A DNA stretch of 64,000 nucleotides from Clostridium jeddahitimonense (GTDB lineage: Bacteria > Bacillota > Clostridia > Clostridiales > Clostridiaceae). The stretch lies in assembly GCA_000753455.2 (NCBI GenBank), contig LM994670.1, positions 3,045,653 through 3,109,652 on the forward strand. Reading direction: 5' to 3'. The notes under the pieces were generated by a model that saw nothing but the letters and a program-made list of their open reading frames with translations, was not told the DNA's origin and did no database searches. Position numbers and translations under genes: made by a program. Shown one piece after another: positions 1 to 12,040 of this stretch. The stretch's first letter is position 1, and each line of letters begins with the position of its first letter.

Positions 1-206
1 TTTAAAGGCATATCTAATTCTTTTAAAGCAGATATTACATAAAATACTTCAATCTGAAAGACTGAATAATATCTATAATCATTATCTTCTTTTATTTCCG
101 GCGAAAATATTCCTATTTTATCATAATGAAACAATGTATGCTTCGTAACCCCTACAAGCTTTGCAAACTCACCAGTAGTAAAGTAATTTTGTTTATTTTT
201 ATTCAT
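1..206 (-). CDS. MerR-family transcriptional regulator, N-terminal part (runs off the left edge)
   Basis: The complement reads from an ATG at 206 and stays open to base 1. The first residues form a MerR winged-helix DNA-binding domain: [20 protein letters not shown], followed by the wing ([17 protein letters not shown]). The effector domain is outside the window, so the signal is unknown. It is divergent from the amidohydrolase gene at 339, and a promoter with a dyad lies between them, as is usual when a MerR protein controls itself and its divergent neighbour. The family assignment is firm; the target gene is inferred. Confidence 0.85.
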   Translation of the reverse strand, partial: MNKNKQNYFTTGEFAKLVGVTKHTLFHYDKIGIFSPEIKEDNDYRYYSVFQIEVFYVISALKELDMPL

Positions 207-229
207 ATCTAAAGCACCTCAATAAATCA

Positions 230-266
230 ATTATAACTTCGTATATTTACTTATACAACAAAGTTA
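230..266 (-). promoter_or_regulatory. Promoter of the MerR gene with overlapping dyad
   Basis: On the minus strand TTGTAT (253-258) and TATAAT (230-235) are 17 bases apart. An imperfect inverted repeat with arms TAACTT (234-239) and AAGTTA (261-266) spans the promoter. It may be the MerR-family operator serving both divergent genes. Confidence 0.5.
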
Positions 267-338
267 GATTTATACATATTATATATTAATGAAAACTCTA
301 TTTATATCTAATTAAAATACAAAAGAGGGGATATTAAA

Positions 339-2132
339 ATGATAGAAAATAATTCTACTGAATCTGATTATGTTTTATTGTTTGGAAAAATATATACATT
401 AGATAAATATAATCATATATATAGTAGCATCGCTATTAAGAAAAATAAGATAATTTTTATAGGTAACAACATTAATGCCCGAAATTATATCGGTCCTAAA
501 ACTAAAGTAATTAATCTTAAAGGGAAAATGGTTTTACCATCCTTTTCATATTGCCATATGTATCCACTAGGAAGTAGTTTTATAGAATCCTTAGGTGTAA
601 ATTTAAGTAAAGTTTATAATCCTAATAAAGGTAGTAAAGAGATGATAGATGAATATTTAAATGAAACTCTACAGTTTTCAATTAATAACCCAGACGTAAA
701 AATAATATATGGTTATGGCTGGCATCCTTATGCCTTCACAGAGCTTGAAAGTATAAATGGCCCCAAAAAGGAAAGATTAGATAACTTAAATATAGATAAG
801 CCTATTGTACTATTTTCTTACGATAATCATACCGCGTGGCTAAACTCAAAATCTTTTGAAGCATTCAATATAACTATCCATACTAAATTTATAGATGAAG
901 ATACTCCTTGTAAAAATGTAATTAAGAATAATAATATTCTCTGGGGTACTTTAAAGGAGGATGCCTTATTATTTATTGAGCCTCCTAAATATACAGATGA
1001 GCAATATATTAATAACTTTTTAAAATTTCAATCTAAAATGCACTCTTATGGAATTACAAGTATAGCTTCAATATATACAGATTGTTTTTTTTGCTCTATA
1101 CCACTTCATATTTATAAAAAACTAATTCATGATAACAAATTACAATTAAGAATAGCTTACTCAGAAAGTATTCATCCTCATATAACAAAAAACGGACAGC
1201 ATATAACTGTACAAGAACAAATTTTAAATCTATTAAACAAAAAAAATGAAACTGCTTCGCTCAGTCCTTATTTCAAAGTAGTTGGAGGAAAAATTTTTAT
1301 AGATGGAGTTGTAAATACTCGAACAGCTTATTTACGTAGCCCATATAGAAAACAAAATTTAATAGATAACTATAATAATATAGTAAACTCAAAAGATACT
1401 TATGGTTGCAACTTATGGGAAAATAATATCGATAATTTAAAATTTGCAATTAACGAGTTAAATAATCATGGATTTCAAATCTACTTTCATTCAATAGGTA
1501 ATGGTGCCACAAACTTTCTACTAGATATTCTTGAAAGTTTATCTCGCTATAATCAATGTAATTGTAGAGATATTTTGACATGCTTGCAAGTTATTAATCC
1601 TAGCGATATTAAACGTATTAAACATTGTAAAATAATTATTTCATTGCAACCATTTTATAATATAAATTCTCCTATCACTGAGCATAAAACTCTTGAAGAT
1701 ATCTCTAGTTATGAATACCCTTTAAATTCATTATTAGAGGAAAAAGTAATAATATCAGGATCTTCTGATTATCCTATTTCACCTTTAGTAAATCCTCTTA
1801 TAGAAATTCAAGAAAGTGTAACAAGAAACTTTTTCAATGAAGATGAACTTATCTTTGATAAAATACATCCAATTGATAATATAAGATATTTATCAAATCA
1901 AAATAAAAAAGTATCTATCATGGATATGATTAGAATCTTTACAAAGAATTCAGCTTATGCAAACTTTATGGATGAAGAAATAGGTAGCTTAGAGGTAAAT
2001 AAAAATGCAGATTTAATAGTGCTAGATAAAAACCTCCTTGATACAGATCCTATTGATTTTGATAAAGTAAAAATTTTAATGACTTTCTTTGATGGTAAAA
2101 TTGTATATTCAGAAAATAATTCTATTCTTTAG
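339..2132 (+). CDS. Amidohydrolase family protein (YtcJ-like, Amidohydro_3) with degenerate metal site
   Basis: The 597-residue protein has the YtcJ-like layout: an N-terminal beta domain (DYVLLFGKIYTLD), a TIM barrel, and the C-terminal NADLIVLDKNLL segment typical of amidohydrolases. Recognisable barrel motifs are KIFIDGVVNTRTA, FHSIGNGA, SLQP and SSDYPISPLVNPL. Several expected metal or catalytic residues are changed. The DSHVH-type motif after strand 1 reads YCHMY, the IEH motif reads LTC, and the QPxH motif reads QPFY. The seat of the metal centre is therefore damaged, and the substrate cannot be predicted. The start is an ATG behind AGAGGGG. It is divergent from the MerR gene, which may regulate it. 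Length is normal for the family and there is no frameshift, so it is probably a maintained protein rather than a decaying gene. Confidence 0.75.
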   Translation: MIENNSTESDYVLLFGKIYTLDKYNHIYSSIAIKKNKIIFIGNNINARNYIGPKTKVINLKGKMVLPSFSYCHMYPLGSSFIESLGVNLSKVYNPNKGSKEMIDEYLNETLQFSINNPDVKIIYGYGWHPYAFTELESINGPKKERLDNLNIDKPIVLFSYDNHTAWLNSKSFEAFNITIHTKFIDEDTPCKNVIKNNNILWGTLKEDALLFIEPPKYTDEQYINNFLKFQSKMHSYGITSIASIYTDCFFCSIPLHIYKKLIHDNKLQLRIAYSESIHPHITKNGQHITVQEQILNLLNKKNETASLSPYFKVVGGKIFIDGVVNTRTAYLRSPYRKQNLIDNYNNIVNSKDTYGCNLWENNIDNLKFAINELNNHGFQIYFHSIGNGATNFLLDILESLSRYNQCNCRDILTCLQVINPSDIKRIKHCKIIISLQPFYNINSPITEHKTLEDISSYEYPLNSLLEEKVIISGSSDYPISPLVNPLIEIQESVTRNFFNEDELIFDKIHPIDNIRYLSNQNKKVSIMDMIRIFTKNSAYANFMDEEIGSLEVNKNADLIVLDKNLLDTDPIDFDKVKILMTFFDGKIVYSENNSIL

Positions 2133-2133
2133 C

Positions 2134-2183
2134 TAAAAAGAGTAATCTCTTTGCCGTTTTATACAACTCAGAGATTACTCTTT
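2134..2183 (-). terminator. Terminator for the FMN-binding-like lipoprotein gene
   Basis: A 14-bp perfect stem (2137-2150 with 2170-2183) is followed on the minus strand by TTTTTAGC. It lies between convergent genes and may also stop plus-strand transcription. Confidence 0.7.
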
Positions 2184-2197
2184 ACATTTATTCTATA

Positions 2198-3265
2198 TTA
2201 TTTAGCAGCTTTTGCAGCTTCAATTACAGCAGTAACATATCCTGTTGTATCAGCTAAAGTACATCCGCTTACAGCATCTATAACTTCTTCTGCAGTCTTT
2301 CCAGTTAGCTCTTCTAATTCAGAGATTTTCTTTCCTTGAACAAATTCTTGAATTGCATCAAAGTTTGCATCTATTGCAACAGTTGAACTGGCCTTTTCAG
2401 TCATATTCTTTGAATATGATTCAGCATTGTCACGTTTTGACCCTAACATTTTACCTTCAACATAGTTTGCAGCTAAATCAGCATCACTGTTTGCTACTCC
2501 TGTTGTAGTATCAGCAGCCATATATTGTAACTCATCAATGTAAGCTAAAACTACTTCATCTTTATTAACTAAAGTAGAAGTTATAGCAAAGCTCTTTGTT
2601 CCATGAGCAGCCGCATAGTTTTGTGCTAAAGTTAAATCTTCAACATTTCCAGAGAACTCTACACCTGTAGTTGCTTCGGCTTTTTTAGCAGCTTCTAAAA
2701 CAGCTTTAATATATCCTTGAGTATCAACTAAAGTAGCTCCTGTTACAGCATCTACAGCTTCTTCTGGAGTCTTTCCTACTAATTCTTCTAATTCAGAAAT
2801 TTTCTTACCTTTTACAAAGTCTTCTACAGCATCAAAGTTTGTAGCGATTTCTACAGTTGCCCCTGCCTTTTCTGCCATATTCTTTGAATATGTTTCATTA
2901 TTATCTCTCTTAGATCCTAATACCTTACCTTCAACTATATTTTCAGCCATTCCTTCACTGTTTGGAACACCTGTTGTAGTAGCGGAATCCATATATTGGA
3001 ATTCATCGATATATGCTAAAACTATCTCCCCATCTTTAACTACAGAAGTTACAACAGCAAAAGCTTTTGTACCATGTGCAGCAAAGTTAGCTTGACCAAT
3101 TTTTAAAGTCACTTTCTCAGCTGGTGCTTTTTCTTTATCAGCTGGTGCCTCAGTTTGAGTGTCATTTCCTCCTTGAGCAGAATCCTTTTCTGTACTTCCG
3201 CAACCAACCATACCTATAATTACAGCTGCAGCTAAGCATAAACTCATAATTTTTCTTGCTTTCAT
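2198..3265 (-). CDS. Lipoprotein with two FMN-binding-like repeats (PplA-like architecture)
   Basis: Residues 1-22 are a lipoprotein signal peptide ending in GMVGC, followed by a low-complexity linker rich in Ala, Glu, Lys and Pro. Two copies of a domain follow, offset by roughly 155-160 residues. Each holds AHGTK(A/S)FA, VLAYIDE(F/L)QYM, LGSKRDN and a C-terminal DAV(T/S)G(A/C)T(L)xDT segment. That segment resembles the DxxSGAT motif at which ApbE-type transferases attach FMN to Thr. Copy 1 reads DAVTGAT; copy 2 reads DAVSGCT, which deviates at the Ala. Architecture and motif recall PplA, the Listeria lipoprotein of flavin-based extracellular electron transfer. That link is by motif only, and no ApbE or NADH dehydrogenase gene is in the window. 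It is a single-gene transcript with its own promoter and terminator. It may share a function with the secreted flavoprotein at 48835. Confidence 0.65.
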   Translation of the reverse strand: MKARKIMSLCLAAAVIIGMVGCGSTEKDSAQGGNDTQTEAPADKEKAPAEKVTLKIGQANFAAHGTKAFAVVTSVVKDGEIVLAYIDEFQYMDSATTTGVPNSEGMAENIVEGKVLGSKRDNNETYSKNMAEKAGATVEIATNFDAVEDFVKGKKISELEELVGKTPEEAVDAVTGATLVDTQGYIKAVLEAAKKAEATTGVEFSGNVEDLTLAQNYAAAHGTKSFAITSTLVNKDEVVLAYIDELQYMAADTTTGVANSDADLAANYVEGKMLGSKRDNAESYSKNMTEKASSTVAIDANFDAIQEFVQGKKISELEELTGKTAEEVIDAVSGCTLADTTGYVTAVIEAAKAAK

Positions 3266-3323
3266 TTTTTCTCCCCCTAAAATACATTTTATCTTTACTG
3301 AAATTCACTTATATTTCTATTTA

Positions 3324-3352
3324 ATTATATTTACCATTTTATAGCAAGTCAA
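3324..3352 (-). promoter_or_regulatory. Promoter of the FMN-binding-like lipoprotein gene
   Basis: Minus-strand TTGACT (3347-3352) and TATAAT (3324-3329) are 17 bases apart, and an AGGGGGAG ribosome site follows just before the ATG at 3265. The remaining part of this 334-base gap up to 3550 shows nothing else recognisable. Confidence 0.75.
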
Positions 3353-3550
3353 GTTTTGGGTTATATTTTTAACTATAATTTTCCCTTTTATTTTACCCTT
3401 ATCCCTCTGTAAACATTTTATTTAACTTTTAAAATAGATATGATAGAATTTCATCTTTATCTTTGACAAATTTCTATCATTTTCTACTTATCTTAACTTA
3501 ATGGTATCTTTGCTATCTAATAAATATTATTACTTCCTCCTTAATACATA

Positions 3551-3587
3551 ATAAAGGCTATGTAGAAATCAACTACATAGCCTTTAT
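3551..3587 (-). terminator. Terminator-like hairpin after the GGDEF/HD-GYP gene
   Basis: A 15-bp perfect stem (3551-3565 with 3573-3587) sits 13 bases past the stop codon. The T-run is weak on the minus strand (CTTTATTATG). Confidence 0.55.
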
Positions 3588-3599
3588 ATCTAATATAAA

Positions 3600-5360
3600 T
3601 TACTTATATAAATCAATAAATATATCTACTACTTTAGGATCAAATTGTGTTCCTGCACATCTTTTTAATTCTTCTAAAGCAGACTTCTTACTCATAGCAC
3701 TTTTATAAACTCTTCCACTTATCATTACATCAAAAGTATCACATACACTTATAATTCTAGCCAACAAAGGAATTTCTTCACCTTTTAATCCCATAGGATA
3801 TCCATTCCCATCCCATCTTTCATGATGATATAAAACACTTTTAGCTACACTCTTCAATTCGCTTGATGCCTTTATAATTCTATAACCTTTTTCTGTATGA
3901 GTTTTAATTATTTCATATTCCTCATCTGTTAGTGAAGTTGACTTTGAAAGTATATCATCACTAATACCAATCTTTCCTATATCATGTAAGCCCGAGGCAA
4001 TCTTTAACTCATCTAGTTCAGACATACTTAATCCTAGTTTTTCCCCGACTTTAATAGCCCTAATTACTACTCTCTCATTATGTTGCTCAGTCTCACCACT
4101 ATTAACCCCAAGTCCTATTTTAAGTGATGTAAGAATAGAACCTTTTATACTACTCTTTTGTAATAGTTTGTTTCTATATACCTTATCTTCAGCCTCTTTT
4201 ATAACCTCATATATATCTTTTTTAGCATCATATTTCACTGCTGCTCCTAATGATATACTTATATTAAATAAATCATTTTTATATTGGTTACATTTCTCTT
4301 CAATTTCTAATATTAATTCCTCACATTGTTTTAAAGATGCCTCTGGAACTAATATAACAAATTCATCTCCACCAATTCTAAATACTTCTCCCACATTTTT
4401 ACTTACATTCTTAAGAACTTCAGTTATATCTATTAATAGCTTATCACCTTGTCTATGACCAAAAGTATCATTTACTAACTTTAAGCCATTGGCATCTCCC
4501 ATTATTACTCCTAATGGAAGCTTTCCTTCTTCAGAATACCTCTTTTCTACTTCTTCAAAATATGTTCTATTTTTAGCACCTGTAAGTATATCAGTATAAC
4601 TTAAGTACTCTAGCTTATCTTGGTACTTCTTTCTTTCAGTAATATCCAAAGACCTACCTACTACCCCCTTTACATTACCATACTTATCTAAAAGCGGTAT
4701 TTTAATAACTTCTCTATATGTAAATTCTCCATCTTTATCCTTATATACTATTTCATTATGAATTGGAGTTTTATTTTCTATTATATGTTTATCATCTTCC
4801 ATAAACTTTTTACCTTGCTCTTTGTTTTGGCATATATCCAATTCACTCTTACCAATTATATCTGGTATGCCTCTTTGGGAATAAAAATCTCTACACGCTT
4901 TATTTGCATAAACATATTTACTATTTAAATCTTTATAAAATATAACTCCTGGTAAAATATCTATTATTTTATTAGTTAAAACTTTCTGTAGCTCTATTTC
5001 ATATTCTTTTTCTTTAATTCTACTTATATCACTTGTAACAGATATTATACCTGCTAAAGCTACCAACTCTCCATTATTATCCAAAAGGGGAATTATTACA
5101 CACTGCCTATATCCTGCTTCTGTATATACCTCTTTGATATTTACTGCTTTCTTTTCTACTACTTCATCACAATATTCATTAAACTTATTGCTAAGATCTT
5201 TATCATATAAATCCTCATTCTTTAACCCAATTATTTCTTCTGGGATTCTATGCTGTAAATCAGCATAACTTTTATTTACAAATATAAACTTATAATCTAA
5301 ATCTTTTATCCACATTGGTAAAATACTATTCTCAGCTAGCATCTTAAATACGTTCTTCAT
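3600..5360 (-). CDS. PAS-PAS-GGDEF-HD-GYP cyclic-di-GMP signalling protein
   Basis: The 586-residue protein has no membrane segment. Two PAS domains occupy about residues 1-125 and 130-245, the second ending in the DITERKK connector. A GGDEF domain follows (LTGAKNR at its start, intact IGGDEF near residue 330). An HD-GYP domain follows with HDIGKIG near 458 and HHERWDGNGYP near 515. Both catalytic signatures are intact, so it could both make and degrade cyclic-di-GMP, with the PAS domains choosing the output. There is no RxxD inhibitory site just before GGDEF. It is monocistronic on spacing, with an AGGTGA ribosome site. The other cyclic-di-GMP gene, at 6632, is divergent beyond the exonuclease gene. 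What the PAS domains bind cannot be told. Confidence 0.92.
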   Translation of the reverse strand: MKNVFKMLAENSILPMWIKDLDYKFIFVNKSYADLQHRIPEEIIGLKNEDLYDKDLSNKFNEYCDEVVEKKAVNIKEVYTEAGYRQCVIIPLLDNNGELVALAGIISVTSDISRIKEKEYEIELQKVLTNKIIDILPGVIFYKDLNSKYVYANKACRDFYSQRGIPDIIGKSELDICQNKEQGKKFMEDDKHIIENKTPIHNEIVYKDKDGEFTYREVIKIPLLDKYGNVKGVVGRSLDITERKKYQDKLEYLSYTDILTGAKNRTYFEEVEKRYSEEGKLPLGVIMGDANGLKLVNDTFGHRQGDKLLIDITEVLKNVSKNVGEVFRIGGDEFVILVPEASLKQCEELILEIEEKCNQYKNDLFNISISLGAAVKYDAKKDIYEVIKEAEDKVYRNKLLQKSSIKGSILTSLKIGLGVNSGETEQHNERVVIRAIKVGEKLGLSMSELDELKIASGLHDIGKIGISDDILSKSTSLTDEEYEIIKTHTEKGYRIIKASSELKSVAKSVLYHHERWDGNGYPMGLKGEEIPLLARIISVCDTFDVMISGRVYKSAMSKKSALEELKRCAGTQFDPKVVDIFIDLYK

Positions 5361-5484
5361 TTGCTATCACCTATCTGCATTAAATAAAATATCACTACTT
5401 CAACATTTTTCTACAAAATAAACTATTGTAAATTATACTTCATTATAATACCGAATTCAAATAGCTTCCTAGAAATTAATGCGA

Positions 5485-6402
5485 TTATTGACACCTTAAC
5501 AAAAATTCTTCCTCATTTAAAATCCTTATTAGTTGTCCTTTATTTTTTAGGTCTATAGCCTTTCTAAGCTTTGTGCTCATCTCGTCTCTCTTTAAATCCC
5601 ATATATCTTTAGTATTAGTTATTAAAATAGTTGTTTTCCTTGTTACTGAACTTCCAACACTTCCCCCTAATCTTCTCACTAATCTACTTGCTTCTTCTCT
5701 CCTCATAGTACTTAATCCACCAGTAAATACAACTACTTCATTCTTAAAAGCCTCAAAATTATAATTTTCACTTCTTATTTCTCTTGAAAATATCTTTCCT
5801 GAGGTTCTTAATCCCCTACCCTTTGTTGATGATGGAATATAACCTTCTTTATATAGTGAACCTAAAGTAACACCTGTTAACCTAGATATTTCACTTACTT
5901 CTTTTACTCCCAACTCCTTTGATATATTAAGCAATATATTACCACAAGCTATAGCATCAGCTAAAGCATCATGGTGATTAAATTCATACCCTAAAAATTT
6001 ATTTACTGTATTTAACTTAGCGTTATCTAATTGCTTATAGAAATTCCTTGAAAGCTTCATAGTACAGATATAATTTAGATTTGGTATATCAATATTATAA
6101 AGTTCTAGTGTATTCCTTAATACAGAAATATCAAATGCAGCATTATGAGCCACAATCAAACTATCATTAAAATGATGTTTTATTTCATTCCAAATCACAT
6201 CAAATTCTGGTTCATTTTCTACCATCGCTGGTCTTATTCCATGAATACCTATATTTATAGGCATAAATCTCATTTCTTTAGGTTTAATAAGATAATGTAT
6301 CTTTTCAACTATTTTCCCTTCTTTTATAACAACAAGCCCTATAGAGCAAGGACTATTTCTTTTTTCATTAGCAGTTTCAAAATCTATAGCAATAAAATCC
6401 AT
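5485..6402 (-). CDS. DnaQ-like 3'-5' exonuclease with C-terminal BRCT domain
   Basis: Residues 1-175 form a DEDD exonuclease domain: DFET (ExoI), HNAAFD (ExoII) and HHDALADA (ExoIII, DEDDh type), so catalytic residues are present. A linker with a small helical region (LTGVTLGSLYKEG) leads to a BRCT domain from about residue 215 (VVFTGGLSTMRREEASRLV). BRCT domains bind phosphopeptides or nicked DNA, and the combination points to DNA repair or end processing rather than replication proofreading. The replicative PolC of Firmicutes has its own exonuclease domain. It stands alone on the minus strand with a gap on each side. Confidence 0.85.
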   Translation of the reverse strand: MDFIAIDFETANEKRNSPCSIGLVVIKEGKIVEKIHYLIKPKEMRFMPINIGIHGIRPAMVENEPEFDVIWNEIKHHFNDSLIVAHNAAFDISVLRNTLELYNIDIPNLNYICTMKLSRNFYKQLDNAKLNTVNKFLGYEFNHHDALADAIACGNILLNISKELGVKEVSEISRLTGVTLGSLYKEGYIPSSTKGRGLRTSGKIFSREIRSENYNFEAFKNEVVVFTGGLSTMRREEASRLVRRLGGSVGSSVTRKTTILITNTKDIWDLKRDEMSTKLRKAIDLKNKGQLIRILNEEEFLLRCQ

Positions 6403-6545
6403 TAATTTTCTCCTATTTTAATTTAATAATTCATCCTATTATTATAACTGCTTCTCTTAAATAATAGAAACGTATATTTTTTCTTTATACACTAAACAAT
6501 GTAAGTATTATATTTAAATGTAACACTTAATTAATATAGATTTTA

Positions 6546-6574
6546 TTGTTAATTTTTCATTAATAGGTTATAAT
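6546..6574 (+). promoter_or_regulatory. Promoter of the solute-binding/EAL gene
   Basis: TTGTTA (6546-6551) and TATAAT (6569-6574) are separated by 17 bases, about 55 bases before the likely start codon. Confidence 0.65.
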
Positions 6575-6631
6575 TTCTATATATGTTGTGAAAATACGAA
6601 TATTTTTTTGAAAGGAGTGATTTATCTGAGA

Positions 6632-8224
6632 TTGAGATATTTAGCATTTATACTTTTATTTGTTAATCTCTTTTGCTCAACCGTCTCTGGACTCGATAAA
6701 AGAATTGACGAACCAATAAAAGTTGGTATATATGAAGACACTCCTTATATCACTATAAATTCTAATAATGAAATAACTGGTTATTATATTGAGTTTTTAG
6801 AATTAATTAAAAAAGAAGGTAACGTTGATTATGAATTAGTAGTATCAGATTTTTCTGACCTCTTAACTCAACTCGAAAACGGCAACATCGACATATTAAT
6901 GGGACTAGATTCTACAGGAGATAGACAAGAAAATTTTTTATTTAATAATTATAAGGTTTCCTTCGAAACTCACACTATTAATACAAATAAAAATATAAAT
7001 TATGGCGATTTCAGTAAGCTTGAAGGAATGACTATAGGTCTAATAGAGGATTGTGCAAGCTCCAATTGTGTCCTAAGCTTTCTAGAAAATAAAGAAATAC
7101 GAAATTTAACTCCTATATACGCTAAAAGCTTTCATGAGCTTGAAAATTTATTAAAAAATGGTTCTATCGATATAATGGTTGGCTCTTCTGCAAGGCCAAC
7201 AAAATATAAATCTATTTATAATTTTGAATCTCATCCTGTATACATAGGCGCTAATAAAAATAATTTACATATTATTAATTACATAGACAACCAGATAGAA
7301 AAAATGTCCTTAAGAGAAAATAACTTGATAGTATCATTATATGATAAATATTTTCATCCTGAACATAGAATTCAAAAAGTAAAAAGTAATATTTTATTTT
7401 TTCTATTAACAATATTGATAATTCTATTTTATTTTCTATTTATAAAATCTAAGATAAAGAAATTTAAAACTCAAAAAAAAATAAGATATGGACTTGATAC
7501 CGATAAGTATCTTGTTTATTATCAACCAATACTAAATCCACATACTAATAAAATTATAGGATTTGAAGGTCTTTTAAGATTATTAGTAGACGATAATAAA
7601 GTTTTATCACCATATCACTTTATTAAAGAAATAGAAGATAATGATATGTTATTTGAAGTATCTTTATGGATATTGCAGAAAATCATTAAAGCATACCCTC
7701 TTATTTCCAACCATATTAATAACGAAAATAATCTTTATATTTCAATGAATCTATCATTAAACGAGATACGAGATGAAAATTTCGTTAATTCAGCTATAGA
7801 AATACTTTCAAAATCTAATATCGGACCTAATAAAATATGTTTAGAAATAGTTGAAAATGTAAAAATAGATAAATTGGATGTGTTAAATACTTCTATAAAA
7901 AAATTAAAAGATGCTGGTTTTAAAATAGCTATAGATGACTTTGGAATAGAATATTCTAATCTTGACGTTTTGAAAAAACTTGATTTTGACATAGTTAAAC
8001 TTGATAAATACTTTGTAGACGACTTATATTCTTGTGAAATAAAACAAGAAGTAATTAGGTTTGTCTCAAAAATCGCTACAGTTACAAATAGATCGCTTAT
8101 TATTGAAGGTGTTGAAGAAGAATATCAATTAGACTTAATAAAATCAATCGAGAATAGCAAACTATATATTCAAGGATATTTTTATAGTAAACCATTGCCT
8201 TTAGAAGAAATATTGAATACTTAA
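6632..8224 (+). CDS. Membrane sensor: periplasmic-binding-type domain fused to EAL phosphodiesterase
   Basis: An N-terminal signal segment (AFILLFVNLFCSTVSG) precedes an SBP_bac_3-like ligand-binding domain (IKVGIYEDTPYITINSNNE, ITGYYIEFLELI) up to about residue 245. A membrane span follows (ILFFLLTILIILFYFLF), then a cytoplasmic EAL domain. The EAL signature reads EGL, with the catalytic Glu kept. MNLS, EIVE, IDDFG, VKLDK, EGVEE and QGYF are all present, so phosphodiesterase activity against cyclic-di-GMP is likely. The external domain resembles amino-acid receptors; the ligand is unknown. Start choice: the frame is open from a TTG at 6608, but AAAGGAG lies at 6611-6617, so TTG 6632 (or the rare CTG 6626) fits better. 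It probably opposes the diguanylate cyclase encoded at 3600-5360. Confidence 0.85.
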   Translation: MRYLAFILLFVNLFCSTVSGLDKRIDEPIKVGIYEDTPYITINSNNEITGYYIEFLELIKKEGNVDYELVVSDFSDLLTQLENGNIDILMGLDSTGDRQENFLFNNYKVSFETHTINTNKNINYGDFSKLEGMTIGLIEDCASSNCVLSFLENKEIRNLTPIYAKSFHELENLLKNGSIDIMVGSSARPTKYKSIYNFESHPVYIGANKNNLHIINYIDNQIEKMSLRENNLIVSLYDKYFHPEHRIQKVKSNILFFLLTILIILFYFLFIKSKIKKFKTQKKIRYGLDTDKYLVYYQPILNPHTNKIIGFEGLLRLLVDDNKVLSPYHFIKEIEDNDMLFEVSLWILQKIIKAYPLISNHINNENNLYISMNLSLNEIRDENFVNSAIEILSKSNIGPNKICLEIVENVKIDKLDVLNTSIKKLKDAGFKIAIDDFGIEYSNLDVLKKLDFDIVKLDKYFVDDLYSCEIKQEVIRFVSKIATVTNRSLIIEGVEEEYQLDLIKSIENSKLYIQGYFYSKPLPLEEILNT

Positions 8225-8230
8225 AATAAA

Positions 8231-8258
8231 AAAACTGCCAAATCGGCAGTTTTTTATT
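8231..8258 (+). terminator. Bidirectional terminator between convergent genes
   Basis: AAAACTGCC (8231-8239) pairs with GGCAGTTTT (8245-8253) and a T-run follows. A-rich sequence on the other side gives a T-run for the minus-strand glucosidase gene as well. Confidence 0.85.
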
Positions 8259-8275
8259 TTACTCTTAACTTTTAA

Positions 8276-11578
<3,303 letters not shown>

Positions 11579-11708
11579 TTACATCCCCTTTTCAAATTTA
11601 ACTTTTTATTAATTTATTTATTAAATTTACATTCAACTTCTAGTAAACGATAACATATATGTCATTATACATTCTCTTTATCTTTTACTTAGCTTGATTT
11701 TATATATA

Positions 11709-11798
11709 AAAAGGCAAGACCAAATGAATAGAATAAATTGATATAAAATCTAACTATCCTACTAACTTTGGTCTCGCCTGCTTTACCAGTAACAATCC
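11709..11798 (-). promoter_or_regulatory. RAT antiterminator and overlapping terminator, PTS leader copy 1 (proximal)
   Basis: Minus strand 11798-11770 starts GGATTGTTACTGG and ends GCAGGCGAGACC, matching the ribonucleic antiterminator bound by BglG/LicT proteins. Its 3' half (11767-11779) pairs with 11711-11724 to form the alternative terminator stem, followed by TTTTTATATA. Confidence 0.9.
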
Positions 11799-11825
11799 TT
11801 ATTCAATTAAGTTTACATTTAAATA

Positions 11826-11910
11826 TAAAAAACCTCAATTAATCAAAATAGACATATAAAAATCTATTCTCATTAATTAAGGTCTCGCCTGGTCGAACCA
11901 GTAACAATCA
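11826..11910 (-). promoter_or_regulatory. RAT antiterminator and overlapping terminator, PTS leader copy 2 (distal)
   Basis: The RAT occupies 11881-11910 (TGATTGTTACTGG ... CCAGGCGAGACC on the minus strand). The alternative terminator pairs GAGACCTTAATTAATGAG with a complementary arm ending at about 11831, then TTTTTT. It differs from copy 1 but closely matches the licT leader element, including upstream bases. Confidence 0.9.
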
Positions 11911-11942
11911 CATATTTATTTGTAAACATTTAACTTGTCTTT

Positions 11943-11971
11943 ATTTTATATTATTCTGTAAATCTTGTCAA
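11943..11971 (-). promoter_or_regulatory. Promoter of the bglP-bglA operon
   Basis: Minus-strand TTGACA (11966-11971) and TAAAAT (11943-11948) are 17 bases apart, upstream of both RAT elements and downstream of the licT terminator. The PTS operon therefore does not depend on licT read-through. Confidence 0.7.
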
Positions 11972-11996
11972 TACTTTTTTGTATTTTATATTTTTA

Positions 11997-12032
11997 AAAT
12001 GATACAAAACATAGAAATATTTTGTATCATTT
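11997..12032 (-). terminator. licT terminator
   Basis: A 13-bp perfect stem (11997-12009 with 12020-12032) directly follows the licT stop codon. Minus-strand TTTTAAAAATAT follows. Confidence 0.65.
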
Positions 12033-12040
12033 CAAACCTA

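Noticed and set aside
2151..2339. Plus-strand frame of 62 codons
   Set aside because: It is antisense to the end of the FMN-binding-like lipoprotein gene and overlaps its terminator.
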